Shown: positions 35,333-45,082, numbered from the stretch's first letter. The stretch: DNA of 64,000 nt from Paenibacillus albiflavus (GCF_004344915.1 NZ_SKFG01000027.1:21217-85216), one strand, 5' to 3'. Program-made: numbers and translations. The notes: generated by a model not told the origin, from the letters alone.

Positions 35333-35887
35333 ATGTTGACAAAAAGAAAAAGAAACAATTATATTGTGCTGCTCATACTTGTTCTTTTAACGGGTTTAGC
35401 GATCTATCAGAATATCCAAAAAACCAATACAACTGCAGGATTGCCGCAAGAGGTAGCTGCTAAGCCTAATTATTTGGCGCCTTCATTTACTTTACAGTCA
35501 TTGGATGAGAAGACCTATGAAGTTGGGGGTAAACGAGATAAACCGCTCTGGATCAATTTTTGGGCTTCCTGGTGCGGACCATGTAATAAAGAAGCTCCAG
35601 ATTTAGTGAAGCTGTATGAGAAGTATAAGGATGAATTTGATCTTTACGGCGTGAATATTACGCCTGGGGATAGTTTGAAAAACGTTCGGGATTTTGTTAA
35701 CCGTCATGAGTTGACTTTTCCAATTTTGATGGATATGGAGGGCAAAGTAACCGATTTGTATGGGATTCAACCTATTCCAACAAGTTTTCTCATTGATACG
35801 AATGGCGTGATTCAAGAAGTATTCTATTTAGAAACTTATGAATCGCTTGAGCGTAAGCTGCTTAAACTAATCAAAATGTCGAAGTAA
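35333..35887 (+). CDS. ResA/TlpA-like membrane-anchored thiol-disulfide oxidoreductase
   Basis: 184 residues from the ATG at 35333, which follows GAAGGG by eight bases. A basic N terminus and one membrane helix (about 9-26) anchor an extracellular thioredoxin-fold domain with active site FWASWCGPCNKEAP (CxxC about residue 83) and cis-Pro segment IQPIPTSFLI. ResA reduces apocytochrome c, but no ccs genes are adjacent, so the partner is open. Upstream ATGs at 35294 and 35309 lie in or too near the promoter. Ends at a terminator shared with cimA. Confidence 0.82.
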   Translation: MLTKRKRNNYIVLLILVLLTGLAIYQNIQKTNTTAGLPQEVAAKPNYLAPSFTLQSLDEKTYEVGGKRDKPLWINFWASWCGPCNKEAPDLVKLYEKYKDEFDLYGVNITPGDSLKNVRDFVNRHELTFPILMDMEGKVTDLYGIQPIPTSFLIDTNGVIQEVFYLETYESLERKLLKLIKMSK

Positions 35888-35894
35888 AATGAAC

Positions 35895-35935
35895 AAAGCC
35901 TCCTCAAAAGATGATCCATCTTCTGAGGAGGCTTT
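35895..35935. terminator. Bidirectional terminator
   Basis: Stem AAAGCCTCCTCA (35895-35906) with TGAGGAGGCTTT (35924-35935), with nested AAGATG/CATCTT, between convergent genes. Confidence 0.85.
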
Positions 35936-35941
35936 AACTGA

Positions 35942-37555
35942 TTAATGATTAACGAGCCCTAAGCGTTCACGCTCGGCGTTAAGGGATTCGATTGGCTGTT
36001 TGCCGATTAATGCGTAGCGGATAGAATCGACCAGAGCGAGCCAACTTGCTTCAATAACGTTGCTGGACACCCCGACTGTACTCCAGGCGTTGTTGGCATC
36101 TGTTGATTCTACAAGTACACGAACCTTAGCGGCTGTAGCTCCCTGCTCATCAAGTACGCGAACCTTATAATCTGTTAAATGAACATTCATAATGTCAGGA
36201 TAGTACGGAAGCAATGCTTTACGCAGTGCATTATCGAGTGCATTGACAGGACCATTACCTTCCCCAGCAGTCAGAATAAGTTGATCCTGCACTTTAATTC
36301 GTACAATAGCTTCTGTGATGTTGCCACGGTCAGAGGCTTTCTCTACCAAGATTTTGAACGATTCAACCGTGAATGATTCTTCGATTGTTCCCATCGCTTC
36401 ACGCAGCAGCAGCTCAAGTGAAGCATCTGCGCCTTCGAACTGGAATCCTTCATGTTCTAGTTCTTTAATCTTCTGAATTACTTCACGTGCCTTGTTAGAT
36501 TGATCAAGATCAATCCCTAATTCAAGCGCTTTGGACATTAAATTGCTTTGACCAGCAAGCTCAGATACGAGTACTCGCTGCTTATTGCCTACCTTCTCAG
36601 GAATGATATGTTCATAGGTGGTAGCATCCTTGAGAATCGCAGATACGTGGATACCGCCTTTATGAGCAAATGCTGCCATACCAACATACGGTTGACTGAC
36701 AGGCATGGACATATTGGCAATTTCACTAATATAGCGTGCTGTTGGCGTTAATGTCATCAGTTGTTGTTCTGTCACACATGAATAGCCTAACTTAATTTGC
36801 AGGTTCGGAATAATAGAGGACAAATTCGCATTGCCGCAGCGTTCGCCATAACCGTTGAATGTGCCTTGAACATGAGTTGCACCTGCTTTAACTGCTGCAA
36901 GTGTGTTCGCAACACCAAGATCACAATCATTATGGGCATGGATGCCAATTGTAATATGGATATGCTCTTTAACTGCACTAACGATAGAATAGACTTCATC
37001 AGGCAGTGATCCGCCGTTCGTATCGCAAAGTACAATTGCATCTGCCCCAGCGGCTTGTGCCGCTGCAATCGTTTGTAGGGCATATTCTGGATTGCTCTTA
37101 TAGCCGTCGAAGAAATGCTCGCCTAGATAAAGCACTTCAAGCCCTGAACGCTTTAGAAAAGCGACTGAATCTGATACCATCGCCAGATTCTCTTCTAAAG
37201 TAGTTTGAATTGCCGTGTGAACATGGAAGTCCCATGATTTGCCGAAGATTGAAGCAACCTGAGCGCCAGAATCAACAATTTTGAGCAAGTTGGCATCTTG
37301 TTCTGCGAGCGACTCCTTGCGTCTAGTAGAGCCAAAAGCGGCAATTTTAGCATGCTTTAAGTGAAGCTCTTGAACGCGGTTGAAGAATTCGATATCCTTG
37401 GAATTGCTTCCAGGCCAGCCGCCTTCTATATAATGAATGCCGAGTTCATCTAGCTTTTTTGCAATTTTGAGTTTATCCTCTACAGATAAAGAGACTCCTT
37501 CACCTTGTGTACCGTCTCTTAAAGTTGTGTCAAACAATTGTATCGTTGACTCCAT
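35942..37555 (-). CDS. cimA: Citramalate synthase
   Basis: 537 residues, HMG-CoA-lyase-like TIM barrel followed by a LeuA-type allosteric domain. The catalytic start FDTTLRDGTQGEG, the IEGGWPGSN segment and the metal-site HAHNDCDLGVANT are typical of CimA, which condenses pyruvate and acetyl-CoA to (R)-citramalate in the threonine-independent isoleucine route. The GGWP pattern and length distinguish it from 2-isopropylmalate synthase. ATG follows AAGGGGG. It is monocistronic, with no other ilv/leu genes nearby. Confidence 0.9.
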   Translation of the reverse strand: MESTIQLFDTTLRDGTQGEGVSLSVEDKLKIAKKLDELGIHYIEGGWPGSNSKDIEFFNRVQELHLKHAKIAAFGSTRRKESLAEQDANLLKIVDSGAQVASIFGKSWDFHVHTAIQTTLEENLAMVSDSVAFLKRSGLEVLYLGEHFFDGYKSNPEYALQTIAAAQAAGADAIVLCDTNGGSLPDEVYSIVSAVKEHIHITIGIHAHNDCDLGVANTLAAVKAGATHVQGTFNGYGERCGNANLSSIIPNLQIKLGYSCVTEQQLMTLTPTARYISEIANMSMPVSQPYVGMAAFAHKGGIHVSAILKDATTYEHIIPEKVGNKQRVLVSELAGQSNLMSKALELGIDLDQSNKAREVIQKIKELEHEGFQFEGADASLELLLREAMGTIEESFTVESFKILVEKASDRGNITEAIVRIKVQDQLILTAGEGNGPVNALDNALRKALLPYYPDIMNVHLTDYKVRVLDEQGATAAKVRVLVESTDANNAWSTVGVSSNVIEASWLALVDSIRYALIGKQPIESLNAERERLGLVNH

Positions 37556-37670
37556 GAATAGTCCCCCTTATCAATGTACTCAATCGAATGTATAATTTAC
37601 GATTATAGCATAAACTATTTGGTATTGGTTAATATTTTCTGACAAATTGAAGGATAGGAGAGGCAACGTC

Positions 37671-38963
37671 ATGAACCGCACCAGTGATTATTATCCCAAG
37701 CAGGGACGAGTCATTCTGCACATTGATATGAATGCCTTTTATTGTTCTGTACATGAGGCAGTCGAACCAGGCTTATATAAAGGCAAAGCAATTGCGGTAT
37801 CGGGTTCAGTTGAGCAGCGTCGAGGGATTATCGTGACCTCCTCGTATGCAGCTAGAGCTACAGGGGTACGAACGGGTATGCATGTCAATCAAGCGCTAAA
37901 ACTTTGTCCTGAGCTTATTTTACTAAGGCCTGACTTTGATTTATATAGACAATTTTCCCGTGCTTTTATGAAAATATGCTATTCGTATTCTCCGCTAGTA
38001 GAAGCCATTTCCATTGATGAATGCTTTGTAGATATAACAGGATCCAAGCAATTTGGAACACCGATTCAGATCGCGAACGATATACAGCAGAGAATTAAGC
38101 AAGAGCTGGATTTATCCTGCTCTATTGGCGTTGCTCCTAATAAGCTTTTAGCTAAAATGGCATCTGATATGAAAAAGCCCAACGGGTTATTTATACTAAG
38201 ACGTAGAGATGTCCCACGCGTTTTATGGAATAAACCTTGTGCCGAGCTGTTCGGAATTGGTCAGAAGACCGCTCAGAAGCTGGAGCGTATCGGTATTCGA
38301 ACCATTGGGCAGTTAGCTAAAGCAGATAGTGCTTTAATGACGAGGTATTTTGGCGTGAATGGCGCTCACCTCATCGCTTCAGCGAATGGTGTGGACGATT
38401 CTGCTGTTAACCCTGATCAAGAGCAGAGCAAATCCATTGGGAATTCAACGACTCTACCTTATAATGTAACGGACCGAGCAGAGGTTGTGCGTGTGATGCT
38501 CAACTTATCCGATAGTGTAGGGAGAAGATTGCGTAAGCAGGAGCTTGTTGCCTCAACTGTTCAAATTGCAATTCGCGATCCTGATATGAAGACCATTACA
38601 CGGGCAGTGACTTTAACAGAGCCCACCGAACAGACAGATGAGATTCATCATGCTGCTTGTCAGCTGTTCGATAAACATTGGAAGCAGGGTGAACCCATTC
38701 GATTGTTGGGTATATCTGTAAGTAATTTGCAGCCTAAGAAGGAAATGACAATCCAGCTTGATCTTTTTAACTATGAAGTTCAGCCGAAGAAAGAGAAGCT
38801 GACAGAAGTCATGGATGCGCTCCGTGATAAATTCGGTGAGAATGCTGTGGTTACGCTTGGTATGATAGGAGATGATCCTTCTACATTGCTTCGCAATCCT
38901 AAAGTAAGAGGAACATCGCTGCAAATGGATCATATGAAACATCAGAAACTGGATGAGGAATAG
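37671..38963 (+). CDS. dinB: DNA polymerase IV (Y family)
   Basis: 430 residues. Catalytic acidic motifs are HIDMNAFYCSVHEA and SIDECFVDIT; the fingers contain SSYAARATGVRTGM; the helix-hairpin-helix thumb has LFGIGQKTAQKLERIGI; and a beta-clamp binding motif QLDLF lies at about 370. The Y-family usually has Phe/Tyr before the catalytic Asp pair (here IDMNAFYC), consistent with DinB. It extends about 60 residues beyond the clamp motif. ATG with GGAGAGG upstream. Lesion-bypass and stress mutagenesis is the family role. No LexA box was confidently identified. Confidence 0.92.
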   Translation: MNRTSDYYPKQGRVILHIDMNAFYCSVHEAVEPGLYKGKAIAVSGSVEQRRGIIVTSSYAARATGVRTGMHVNQALKLCPELILLRPDFDLYRQFSRAFMKICYSYSPLVEAISIDECFVDITGSKQFGTPIQIANDIQQRIKQELDLSCSIGVAPNKLLAKMASDMKKPNGLFILRRRDVPRVLWNKPCAELFGIGQKTAQKLERIGIRTIGQLAKADSALMTRYFGVNGAHLIASANGVDDSAVNPDQEQSKSIGNSTTLPYNVTDRAEVVRVMLNLSDSVGRRLRKQELVASTVQIAIRDPDMKTITRAVTLTEPTEQTDEIHHAACQLFDKHWKQGEPIRLLGISVSNLQPKKEMTIQLDLFNYEVQPKKEKLTEVMDALRDKFGENAVVTLGMIGDDPSTLLRNPKVRGTSLQMDHMKHQKLDEE

Positions 38964-39029
38964 CTAGATTAGGGAAACTTTTCCGACATTGGCACAGTAT
39001 CTTGTGTGAGATGGCAGCTTATATTATAG

Positions 39030-39362
<333 letters not shown>

Positions 39363-39376
39363 TAGGCTTATCGTAA

Positions 39377-39414
39377 AAATAACCGCTTTCTCTTAAAGGG
39401 AGGGCGGTTTATTT
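39377..39414 (+). terminator. Terminator after ferredoxin gene
   Basis: AAATAACCGC (39377-39386) pairs with GCGGTTTATTT (39404-39414) with one bulge; T-rich 3' side. Confidence 0.6.
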
Positions 39415-39491
39415 GTGTCTCTGAAACTCTTCAAGATGCCTGTTATTATGCCGATGTAATAGAAGAGAACAGGTAGAAAGAGGTGGTTTAT

Positions 39492-40982
39492 TTGGAGTGG
39501 AAGGATGATCCAGAATTTTTCAAAGACTACCTGAAGCAGCGTCCTAAAGATAAATTTGCATGGTATTTGCTAGGTAAAGAGTATTTAGCGAAGGGTGAGG
39601 AAGGTAAGGCGGCATACTGCTTTACACAAGCTGGAGAAATCTATCTAGCTTTTGAGAACGGGGATACACCTAATTATGAACGAATTAAACATGCACTTGA
39701 GGATGCGCAGTCTGCAGCAGCATCAGAGCAAACAGATTCAACAGATCATCGCTCCAAGTGGCCAAGACGGGTCTTCATAAGTGTATTGCTATTTTTATTG
39801 CTTCTTTTGCCCTCTTTACAGCGAGTTATCGAATCATCGGGTTCTAAATCTATAGATCGAATGACAAACGCAGAAGGGAAGAACAAACCAGTTGAAGATC
39901 AAGCGACAACTGATCAAGACAAGGATGATCCTAATAAGCTGCAAGATTTCGCAGGATATGGCATTACCTATATGAAGGATAAAGAATCCGCTTCTGACTA
40001 TGGCGAGGCATTAAATGAGATGATTCGAACAAGAGGCGACCGTTTGGAAAATAATTTACTAGTAGCCGGATATAAGAGTGCTGATGGTAAATGGAATATT
40101 TGGCCGAGTAAGCCTTCCCTACTTCTGTCTGTAAAGACCAACACAAAGGGGGGGCAATCCAATATCAGCTATTATGATGCTTCGAACTGTAACTGCGAGC
40201 CGGAGGATGGTCAAGCATTTGCTGGTCAAATTGACATGTGGAAACAGAAGCAGGAAGCTGAGGCTGTAGTTCGGTCAGCTATTGCCGCTTATAAAGAACG
40301 TAATGGCAAGCTGCCAAGTCAAGTAGGAGACTTATATCAACCGTATCCCAATAACATATTAAGTGGACTAACACCTGATATGAAGCAAATATTCGAAGGT
40401 ATCCTAGCTCCAGGCAATAATCAACCCGAGCAGTCTCAAACGTCTGATGATAAAGCATCGAACCCTCCATCAAAGAAAAAGCAAGGGGCTCCAGGGCATA
40501 ATCCATTATCAAAACCGCTGGAAATCATAGTCGATCGCAAGAATCATCATTTGGCTGTTGTATCTGGCGATATTATCGTACGCAGCTATCCAGTTGGACT
40601 TGGTGGAAATCGAACGCCTGAAGGCAAGTTTGAGATTAGTGAGAAAGTACGTAACCCTAATGGTAAGTCGAATGGTGATTTTGGTTCTAGAGGAATGACA
40701 CTGTCAGATACGCTTTATGCAATTCATGGAACGAATGAACCTGACAGTATCAGTAAAGATGAGTCACTCGGATGTGTTCGGATGAACAAGGATGATGTCG
40801 AAGAATTGTTCGCAATGGTACCGCTTGGGACCAAAGTAACGATTGGGACGGGATTATTACCACCGTTGCCTTCAAATCAAGCAAAGAGTAGTCCTAAGCT
40901 TGAACCTGATCATCCTCGATTCGGATTACCGAGCCAGACCGAGGAGCGCAACCCCAAAAAAGTATATCGATGGTTGTTCTAA
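39492..40982 (+). CDS. L,D-transpeptidase (YkuD) with N-terminal cytoplasmic domain
   Basis: About 496 residues. An N-terminal soluble helical region (about 1-75; KFAWYLLGKEYLAKGEEGKA resembles a TPR unit) and one membrane helix (about 88-108) precede a low-complexity linker and middle region, then a YkuD catalytic domain (about 345-470). The active-site pattern is HGTNEP...SLGCVRM with the nucleophile Cys. It probably cross-links peptidoglycan or forms 3-3 bonds outside the cell, with the N terminus inside. Start is TTG, eight bases after AGAGG; a GTG three codons earlier overlaps the ribosome binding site. Confidence 0.85.
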   Translation: MEWKDDPEFFKDYLKQRPKDKFAWYLLGKEYLAKGEEGKAAYCFTQAGEIYLAFENGDTPNYERIKHALEDAQSAAASEQTDSTDHRSKWPRRVFISVLLFLLLLLPSLQRVIESSGSKSIDRMTNAEGKNKPVEDQATTDQDKDDPNKLQDFAGYGITYMKDKESASDYGEALNEMIRTRGDRLENNLLVAGYKSADGKWNIWPSKPSLLLSVKTNTKGGQSNISYYDASNCNCEPEDGQAFAGQIDMWKQKQEAEAVVRSAIAAYKERNGKLPSQVGDLYQPYPNNILSGLTPDMKQIFEGILAPGNNQPEQSQTSDDKASNPPSKKKQGAPGHNPLSKPLEIIVDRKNHHLAVVSGDIIVRSYPVGLGGNRTPEGKFEISEKVRNPNGKSNGDFGSRGMTLSDTLYAIHGTNEPDSISKDESLGCVRMNKDDVEELFAMVPLGTKVTIGTGLLPPLPSNQAKSSPKLEPDHPRFGLPSQTEERNPKKVYRWLF

Positions 40983-41015
40983 TACGTTATGCAAGTTCGC
41001 GATGTAAGTGAATAA

Positions 41016-41147
41016 TTATGTAAAGATCAACAGCAGAACGACGAGAATAAGGAATGCCCCCACGATGGAGCTTGTCCATATGATGGCTTTCTTGTTAACT
41101 TCGTTCTGTTTTTTGTGCACCATATTTGTTTTTTTAACTTTGCTCAT
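41016..41147 (-). CDS. Small single-pass membrane protein
   Basis: 43 residues from the ATG at 41147, preceded by GAAAGGG. A basic N-terminal half (Lys/Asn/Gln-rich) is followed by one C-terminal membrane helix (AIIWTSSIVGAFLILVVLLL). Not a recognised family. A TATAAT preceded by TTGC (minus strand, 41189-41184) lies just upstream and may be its promoter. It lies between the L,D-transpeptidase and pyrD, on the opposite strand to both. Confidence 0.6.
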   Translation of the reverse strand: MSKVKKTNMVHKKQNEVNKKAIIWTSSIVGAFLILVVLLLIFT

Positions 41148-41220
41148 AGAAATCACCCTTTCTATAGATCGCGTTGTATCCTCATTATAGCAAATTGACA
41201 TAAAGTTTTGAGAAAATATT

Positions 41221-41249
41221 TTGCATTCAAACAAAGAAACAGATAAACT
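41221..41249 (+). promoter_or_regulatory. Possible promoter of the pyrD-relQ operon
   Basis: TTGCAT (41221-41226), 17-bp spacer, TAAACT (41244-41249), 35 bp before the pyrD ATG. Confidence 0.45.
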
Positions 41250-41283
41250 GTCTTGTAGAGTCTAGCGAATGGGAGTGGACAGC

Positions 41284-42387
41284 ATGAGTGCGTTTTATAA
41301 AAATTTTGTTAAAAAAATGTTGTTCCAACTTGATCCGGAAACAGCACATAATATAATCATAAATGGTTTAGGTACAACTGGTTCAATACCAGGCATATCT
41401 GGCATTCTAAGTGCGACATGGGGCGTTCATGAACATGAAGAATTAGTCGTTGACCTGTGGGGATTGCATTTTGCCAATCCGATTGGTTTGGCAGCTGGTT
41501 TAGATAAGAATGCACACGCCGTTAAAGGATTCTCTAGAATTGGCTTTGGCTTCATGGAGGTAGGGACCGTAACACCTAAATCGCAGCCTGGCAATGAGAA
41601 GCCGCGATCTTTTCGTTTACCGCAGGATGAAGCCTTGATTAATCGTATGGGCTTTAATAATCATGGCATAGAGCAAATGGCAGCTAATTTGCGCAAAGCG
41701 AAGCCATATTCAATTCCGGTCGTTGTGAATATCGGCAAGAACAAGGTAACTCCGAATGAGGATGCGCTAGAAGATTATCGCAGCTGTATTCGAGGTTTAT
41801 ATGAGCTTGCTGATTTATTTGAAGTGAATATATCTTCTCCGAATACGCCAGGACTGCGCAGCCTGCAGCATGGCGAAGAACTTACGAAGCTGCTTCAGGC
41901 GGTAGTCGAGGAAAGAGATTTGCAGCAAGCGAAGTTCGGTGGTCATAGTAAAGCGATACTAGTGAAAATCGCACCTGATTTAACGACAGAGGAACTTGAA
42001 TCGACTGTTTCAAGTATAATAAAGTCTGGTGTTTCTGGGATCGTAGCTTCGAATACGACGATTACTCGTGACGGACTTACACATCCGAATAGCAAAGAAT
42101 CAGGTGGACTAAGTGGCAAGCCTTTAACACAAATGTCCACAGATATGATCCGCCGTGTTTATCAGATTACCGAGGGTAAGTTACCGATTGTTGGAGTTGG
42201 CGGAGTTTTTACAGCAGCAGATGCTTATGAGAAAATTTTGGCAGGTGCAAGTCTCGTTGAAATCTACACTGCCCTTATCTATGAAGGACCGGCAATTAAT
42301 AAAGCGATTAACGAAGGATTGCTAGCGCTTCTTAAAAAAGATGGCTTCACTCATATATCGCAAGCCGTTGGTGCAGGTGTCAAATAG
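41284..42387 (+). CDS. pyrD: Dihydroorotate dehydrogenase (quinone), class 2
   Basis: 367 residues, the length of membrane-associated class 2 enzymes rather than the roughly 310-residue class 1B form. The N-terminal amphipathic segment (YKNFVKKMLFQLDPETAH) fits class 2. FMN/active-site blocks: NPIGLAAGLDKNA, VGTVTPKSQPGN, NRMGFNNHG, NISSPNTPGLR (catalytic Ser region) and GVGGVFTAADAYEKI. It oxidises dihydroorotate with quinone reduction in pyrimidine synthesis. It stands apart from any pyr operon and heads an operon with relQ (25 bp gap) and a DUF309 gene. Confidence 0.92.
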   Translation: MSAFYKNFVKKMLFQLDPETAHNIIINGLGTTGSIPGISGILSATWGVHEHEELVVDLWGLHFANPIGLAAGLDKNAHAVKGFSRIGFGFMEVGTVTPKSQPGNEKPRSFRLPQDEALINRMGFNNHGIEQMAANLRKAKPYSIPVVVNIGKNKVTPNEDALEDYRSCIRGLYELADLFEVNISSPNTPGLRSLQHGEELTKLLQAVVEERDLQQAKFGGHSKAILVKIAPDLTTEELESTVSSIIKSGVSGIVASNTTITRDGLTHPNSKESGGLSGKPLTQMSTDMIRRVYQITEGKLPIVGVGGVFTAADAYEKILAGASLVEIYTALIYEGPAINKAINEGLLALLKKDGFTHISQAVGAGVK

Positions 42388-42412
42388 ATTTGCCCATATC
42401 GGGGGTTAAACG

Positions 42413-43213
42413 ATGGACGGACGTGATTGGAAGAAATTCCTCTTCCCTTACGAGCAAGCAGTGGAAGAGTTAAAGATTAAATTCAAAACTTTGCGTGATG
42501 AGCTGCGCAATCGTGAAGAGTATTCATCGATTGAGTTTGTTACGGGAAGAATCAAGAAGGTATCCAGCATTCTAGGCAAAGCCAAGCGGCTTAATGTCCC
42601 TATGGATCAATTGGAAACAGGTATTGAGGATATTGCTGGTATTCGAATTATGTGCCAATTTGTAGAGGATATTCAGCGCATTGCGGAAATTATTAGCGCA
42701 AGACATGATATGAAAGTGATCTACGCCAAGGATTACATTACGAATAAGAAGGAAAGCGGTTACCGCTCCTACCATGTGATTGTCGAGTATCCTGTACAGA
42801 CATTGCTCGGAATGAAGCCTGTACTGGCTGAAATTCAAATTCGTACGCTTGCCATGAACTTCTGGGCGACGATAGAGCATTCACTTAATTACAAGTATAA
42901 AGGAGCTGTATTGCCAGAAGAGGTTAGGTTAAGACTTAGCCGTGCTGCAGAGGCTGCCCATATCTTAGATCAGGAAATGTCCAAAATTCGTTCAGATATT
43001 GTCGAAGCACAAAAGTCATTCGAGGATGATTCCAGGCTTGTGAGAAAAATCCTGAACGATATTCAGGAGCTATATTACTTTAATCAAGTGAAAGAAGCTG
43101 TTCATTATCAGATCAGGTTCAATGAGCTATGGGAGCAAGATGATATGGCAGAGCTAAGAGTGTTGTCAGATGCGATCGAGGCAGCCATTGAGCGTGTTCA
43201 AAAAGGGGAGTAG
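42413..43213 (+). CDS. relQ: Small alarmone synthetase RelQ/SasB (GTP pyrophosphokinase)
   Basis: 266 residues. The (p)ppGpp synthetase core shows DIAGIRIMCQFVEDI, KESGYRSYHVIVEYP and EIQIRTLAMNFWATIEHSLNYK, closely resembling B. subtilis YjbM/RelQ. There is no HD hydrolase domain, so it is synthesis-only, making (p)ppGpp/pGpp and possibly responding to pppGpp allosterically. It is about 55 residues longer than YjbM: a helical C-terminal extension (about 212-266) follows. Co-transcribed with pyrD and DUF309; the gap to the latter is 9 bp. Confidence 0.9.
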   Translation: MDGRDWKKFLFPYEQAVEELKIKFKTLRDELRNREEYSSIEFVTGRIKKVSSILGKAKRLNVPMDQLETGIEDIAGIRIMCQFVEDIQRIAEIISARHDMKVIYAKDYITNKKESGYRSYHVIVEYPVQTLLGMKPVLAEIQIRTLAMNFWATIEHSLNYKYKGAVLPEEVRLRLSRAAEAAHILDQEMSKIRSDIVEAQKSFEDDSRLVRKILNDIQELYYFNQVKEAVHYQIRFNELWEQDDMAELRVLSDAIEAAIERVQKGE

Positions 43214-43222
43214 TCGTAGCCG

Positions 43223-43645
43223 ATGAGTCAGAAAATCTATGATCCGCTATACCTACAATTTCTTTACGACTTTAACTGTACAAGAGATTATTTTGAATGC
43301 CATGAATCGTTAGAAGAGTTATGGCTCGAAGAAGCCAAAGATCCATTTTATCAAGGCTTGCTGCAGGTTGCTGTCGCGCTGTATCACCATCGCAATGAGA
43401 ATGTAAGCGGCGCTTTGAAATTAATGAGATCAGCACTGGATAAGTTGAGTCGTTATCCGGAACGAATGCTTGGAATCGATCTCGAGCAGGTACGGATTAA
43501 CAGTCGAGCGTACTTAACGAAATTAGAACATATACCTAATGTACAATTTGAACATGAACCGTTTGATATTGTCATTCTCGATCCTGCTCTTCAGGAGCAA
43601 TTGAATCATCATATTCATGAGCTTGAACGGAAAATAACGGACTAA
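43223..43645 (+). CDS. DUF309 family protein
   Basis: 140 residues, all-helical. The signature CTRDYFECHESLEELWLEE near residue 20, followed by FYQGLLQVAVALYHHRN, is the DUF309 pattern (possible metal-binding His/Glu in ECHE and the YHHRN segment). Function unknown. Third gene of the pyrD-relQ transcript, nine bases after relQ, with GGGGAG upstream of the ATG. It ends at a terminator. Confidence 0.85.
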   Translation: MSQKIYDPLYLQFLYDFNCTRDYFECHESLEELWLEEAKDPFYQGLLQVAVALYHHRNENVSGALKLMRSALDKLSRYPERMLGIDLEQVRINSRAYLTKLEHIPNVQFEHEPFDIVILDPALQEQLNHHIHELERKITD

Positions 43646-43659
43646 TCAATCGCATAGCG

Positions 43660-43692
43660 CGGATGCTTGGCAACATGCCTAGCATCCGTTTT
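43660..43692 (+). terminator. Terminator of pyrD-relQ-DUF309 operon
   Basis: CGGATGCT (43660-43667) pairs with AGCATCCG (43681-43688), extended inside by GCA/TGC, followed by TTTT. Confidence 0.8.
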
Positions 43693-43747
43693 GTATATTT
43701 TGCAGCTTGTGTTCTAATAGTAACAATAAGTATTGGAGGTTATGATC

Positions 43748-44320
43748 GTGAATACTTCAAGGTTGTTTATTGCAGTGGCTTTGCCAGATTCCATCATTCA
43801 TGAGGTTGAAGAGCTAGCAAGCAAATCGAAAGCTGGGCTACCTTTTCAAAAATGGACACATCCTACAGATTACCATATTACGTTGAAGTTTCTGGGTGAC
43901 ACAGGGGATGATCAGATTCCAGCTATTAAGGAGGAAGTCGAATCTGCTATCAGCGAGATTGCTTCTCCGTTTACGTTAGCAATTGATGAACTAGGAACTT
44001 TCGGTAAACCAGCTTCTCCATCAATCTTATGGTTGGGTGTAGCAGGGCAGTTACCAGAGCTAAATAGGCTTCAGGCAAGTATCGATGAAGCGACAGCTAA
44101 GGTAGGATTCAGCCTTGAAGAGCGAGCCTACAATCCGCATATTACAATCGCAAGGCGTTATCAAGGAAAATCAGCATGGAATGCAGATGATCTTAAGCCT
44201 TTGTATACCACGTGGAAATCAAATCTCGAGCTCAACTGGCAGGTGTCTGATATCGTCCTGTATCGAAGCCATCCCAAGGAGCGGCCAATGTATGAGCCGA
44301 TTTTGAGATGGCAGCTTTAA
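43748..44320 (+). CDS. thpR: RNA 2',3'-cyclic phosphodiesterase (2H family)
   Basis: About 190 residues. The two histidine catalytic motifs of the 2H phosphoesterases are DYHITLKF (about residue 41) and NPHITIARRY (about 132). ThpR/LigT-type enzymes open 2',3'-cyclic phosphates on RNA. GTG at 43748 is chosen since GGAGG lies eight bases upstream; the ATG at 43742 would be only two bases away. It stands alone between two terminators. Confidence 0.88.
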   Translation: MNTSRLFIAVALPDSIIHEVEELASKSKAGLPFQKWTHPTDYHITLKFLGDTGDDQIPAIKEEVESAISEIASPFTLAIDELGTFGKPASPSILWLGVAGQLPELNRLQASIDEATAKVGFSLEERAYNPHITIARRYQGKSAWNADDLKPLYTTWKSNLELNWQVSDIVLYRSHPKERPMYEPILRWQL

Positions 44321-44338
44321 GTGCTGAGCTATAAAAAA

Positions 44339-44379
44339 AGGACTAATTTATCGCTTTGAGTCAGCGATAAATTAGTCCT
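44339..44379. terminator. Bidirectional terminator
   Basis: Perfect 17-bp stem AGGACTAATTTATCGCT (44339-44355) with its complement (44363-44379), with A7 before and a CTTGT tail, between convergent thpR and thioredoxin genes. Confidence 0.85.
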
Positions 44380-44390
44380 CTTGTCTTGGC

Positions 44391-44897
44391 TTATTTATAT
44401 TTGTTGAAGAAGGTACTGTAATCTTCGACAGGGTTGCCGCTCGACTCTTCTTTAGACTGCATGCCCCCAACGATACGTTCAACCTCTACTCCGTCTTTAA
44501 AATAAACGAGTGTCGGTGTAGCTTGAATGTTGTACTTCGCAAAGTTCTCAGTTGCTTCTCTTAAGTTAAGCATCGGAACTTGTACGCCAATCTCTTTTTC
44601 CATCTCAATTAGATGTGGTGTTGTTGCAAGGCAATGCACACAATCAGATGCATAGAAGTACATGAAGAAGCTTTCTTTTTTATCGATTTTTTGGCTTAGC
44701 TCGCTTGGAGAAATCGTTTGATCGTAGTTGGGATTATCAAGCAGCTTGACCGTAGCTGGATTCAGCTTCGATACGGGTTTTCCATATACATTATCTTTAT
44801 ATTGCGCTTCCTTTTGTTGAACAGAGAGTTTGTTGACAACAAACAGTGCGCCAAACAGGATAATGATGATTCCTGCGAAGATAAGCATTTTTTTCAT
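44391..44897 (-). CDS. Membrane-anchored thioredoxin-like protein
   Basis: 168 residues. An N-terminal membrane helix (about 3-23) is followed by an extracellular thioredoxin fold with FYASDCVHCLATTP (CxxC about residue 85-88, CVHC rather than CGPC) and cis-Pro segment IQATPTLVYF. It likely acts in extracellular thiol-disulfide chemistry. ATG after GAGGAG. It is alone on its strand. Confidence 0.82.
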   Translation of the reverse strand: MKKMLIFAGIIIILFGALFVVNKLSVQQKEAQYKDNVYGKPVSKLNPATVKLLDNPNYDQTISPSELSQKIDKKESFFMYFYASDCVHCLATTPHLIEMEKEIGVQVPMLNLREATENFAKYNIQATPTLVYFKDGVEVERIVGGMQSKEESSGNPVEDYSTFFNKYK

Positions 44898-45012
44898 TCG
44901 GGTCGCTCCTCTAGGTTATGAAATGTGAGTTACTATAATAAATGTACTTACCTAAGATTCTATCATAACACGATAGTCTCCTGCCAACCTTTGATATCTT
45001 CATGTCATATTA

Positions 45013-45041
45013 GTGAAAACATATGGTCCATGTACTATAAT
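45013..45041 (+). promoter_or_regulatory. Possible promoter of the RsmF-like gene
   Basis: GTGAAA (45013-45018), 17-bp spacer, TATAAT (45036-45041), 41 bp before the ATG. Confidence 0.5.
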
Positions 45042-45082
45042 AGAATTTATTGAAAGCTGCTTGAAAGGATCGGTTTATATAG

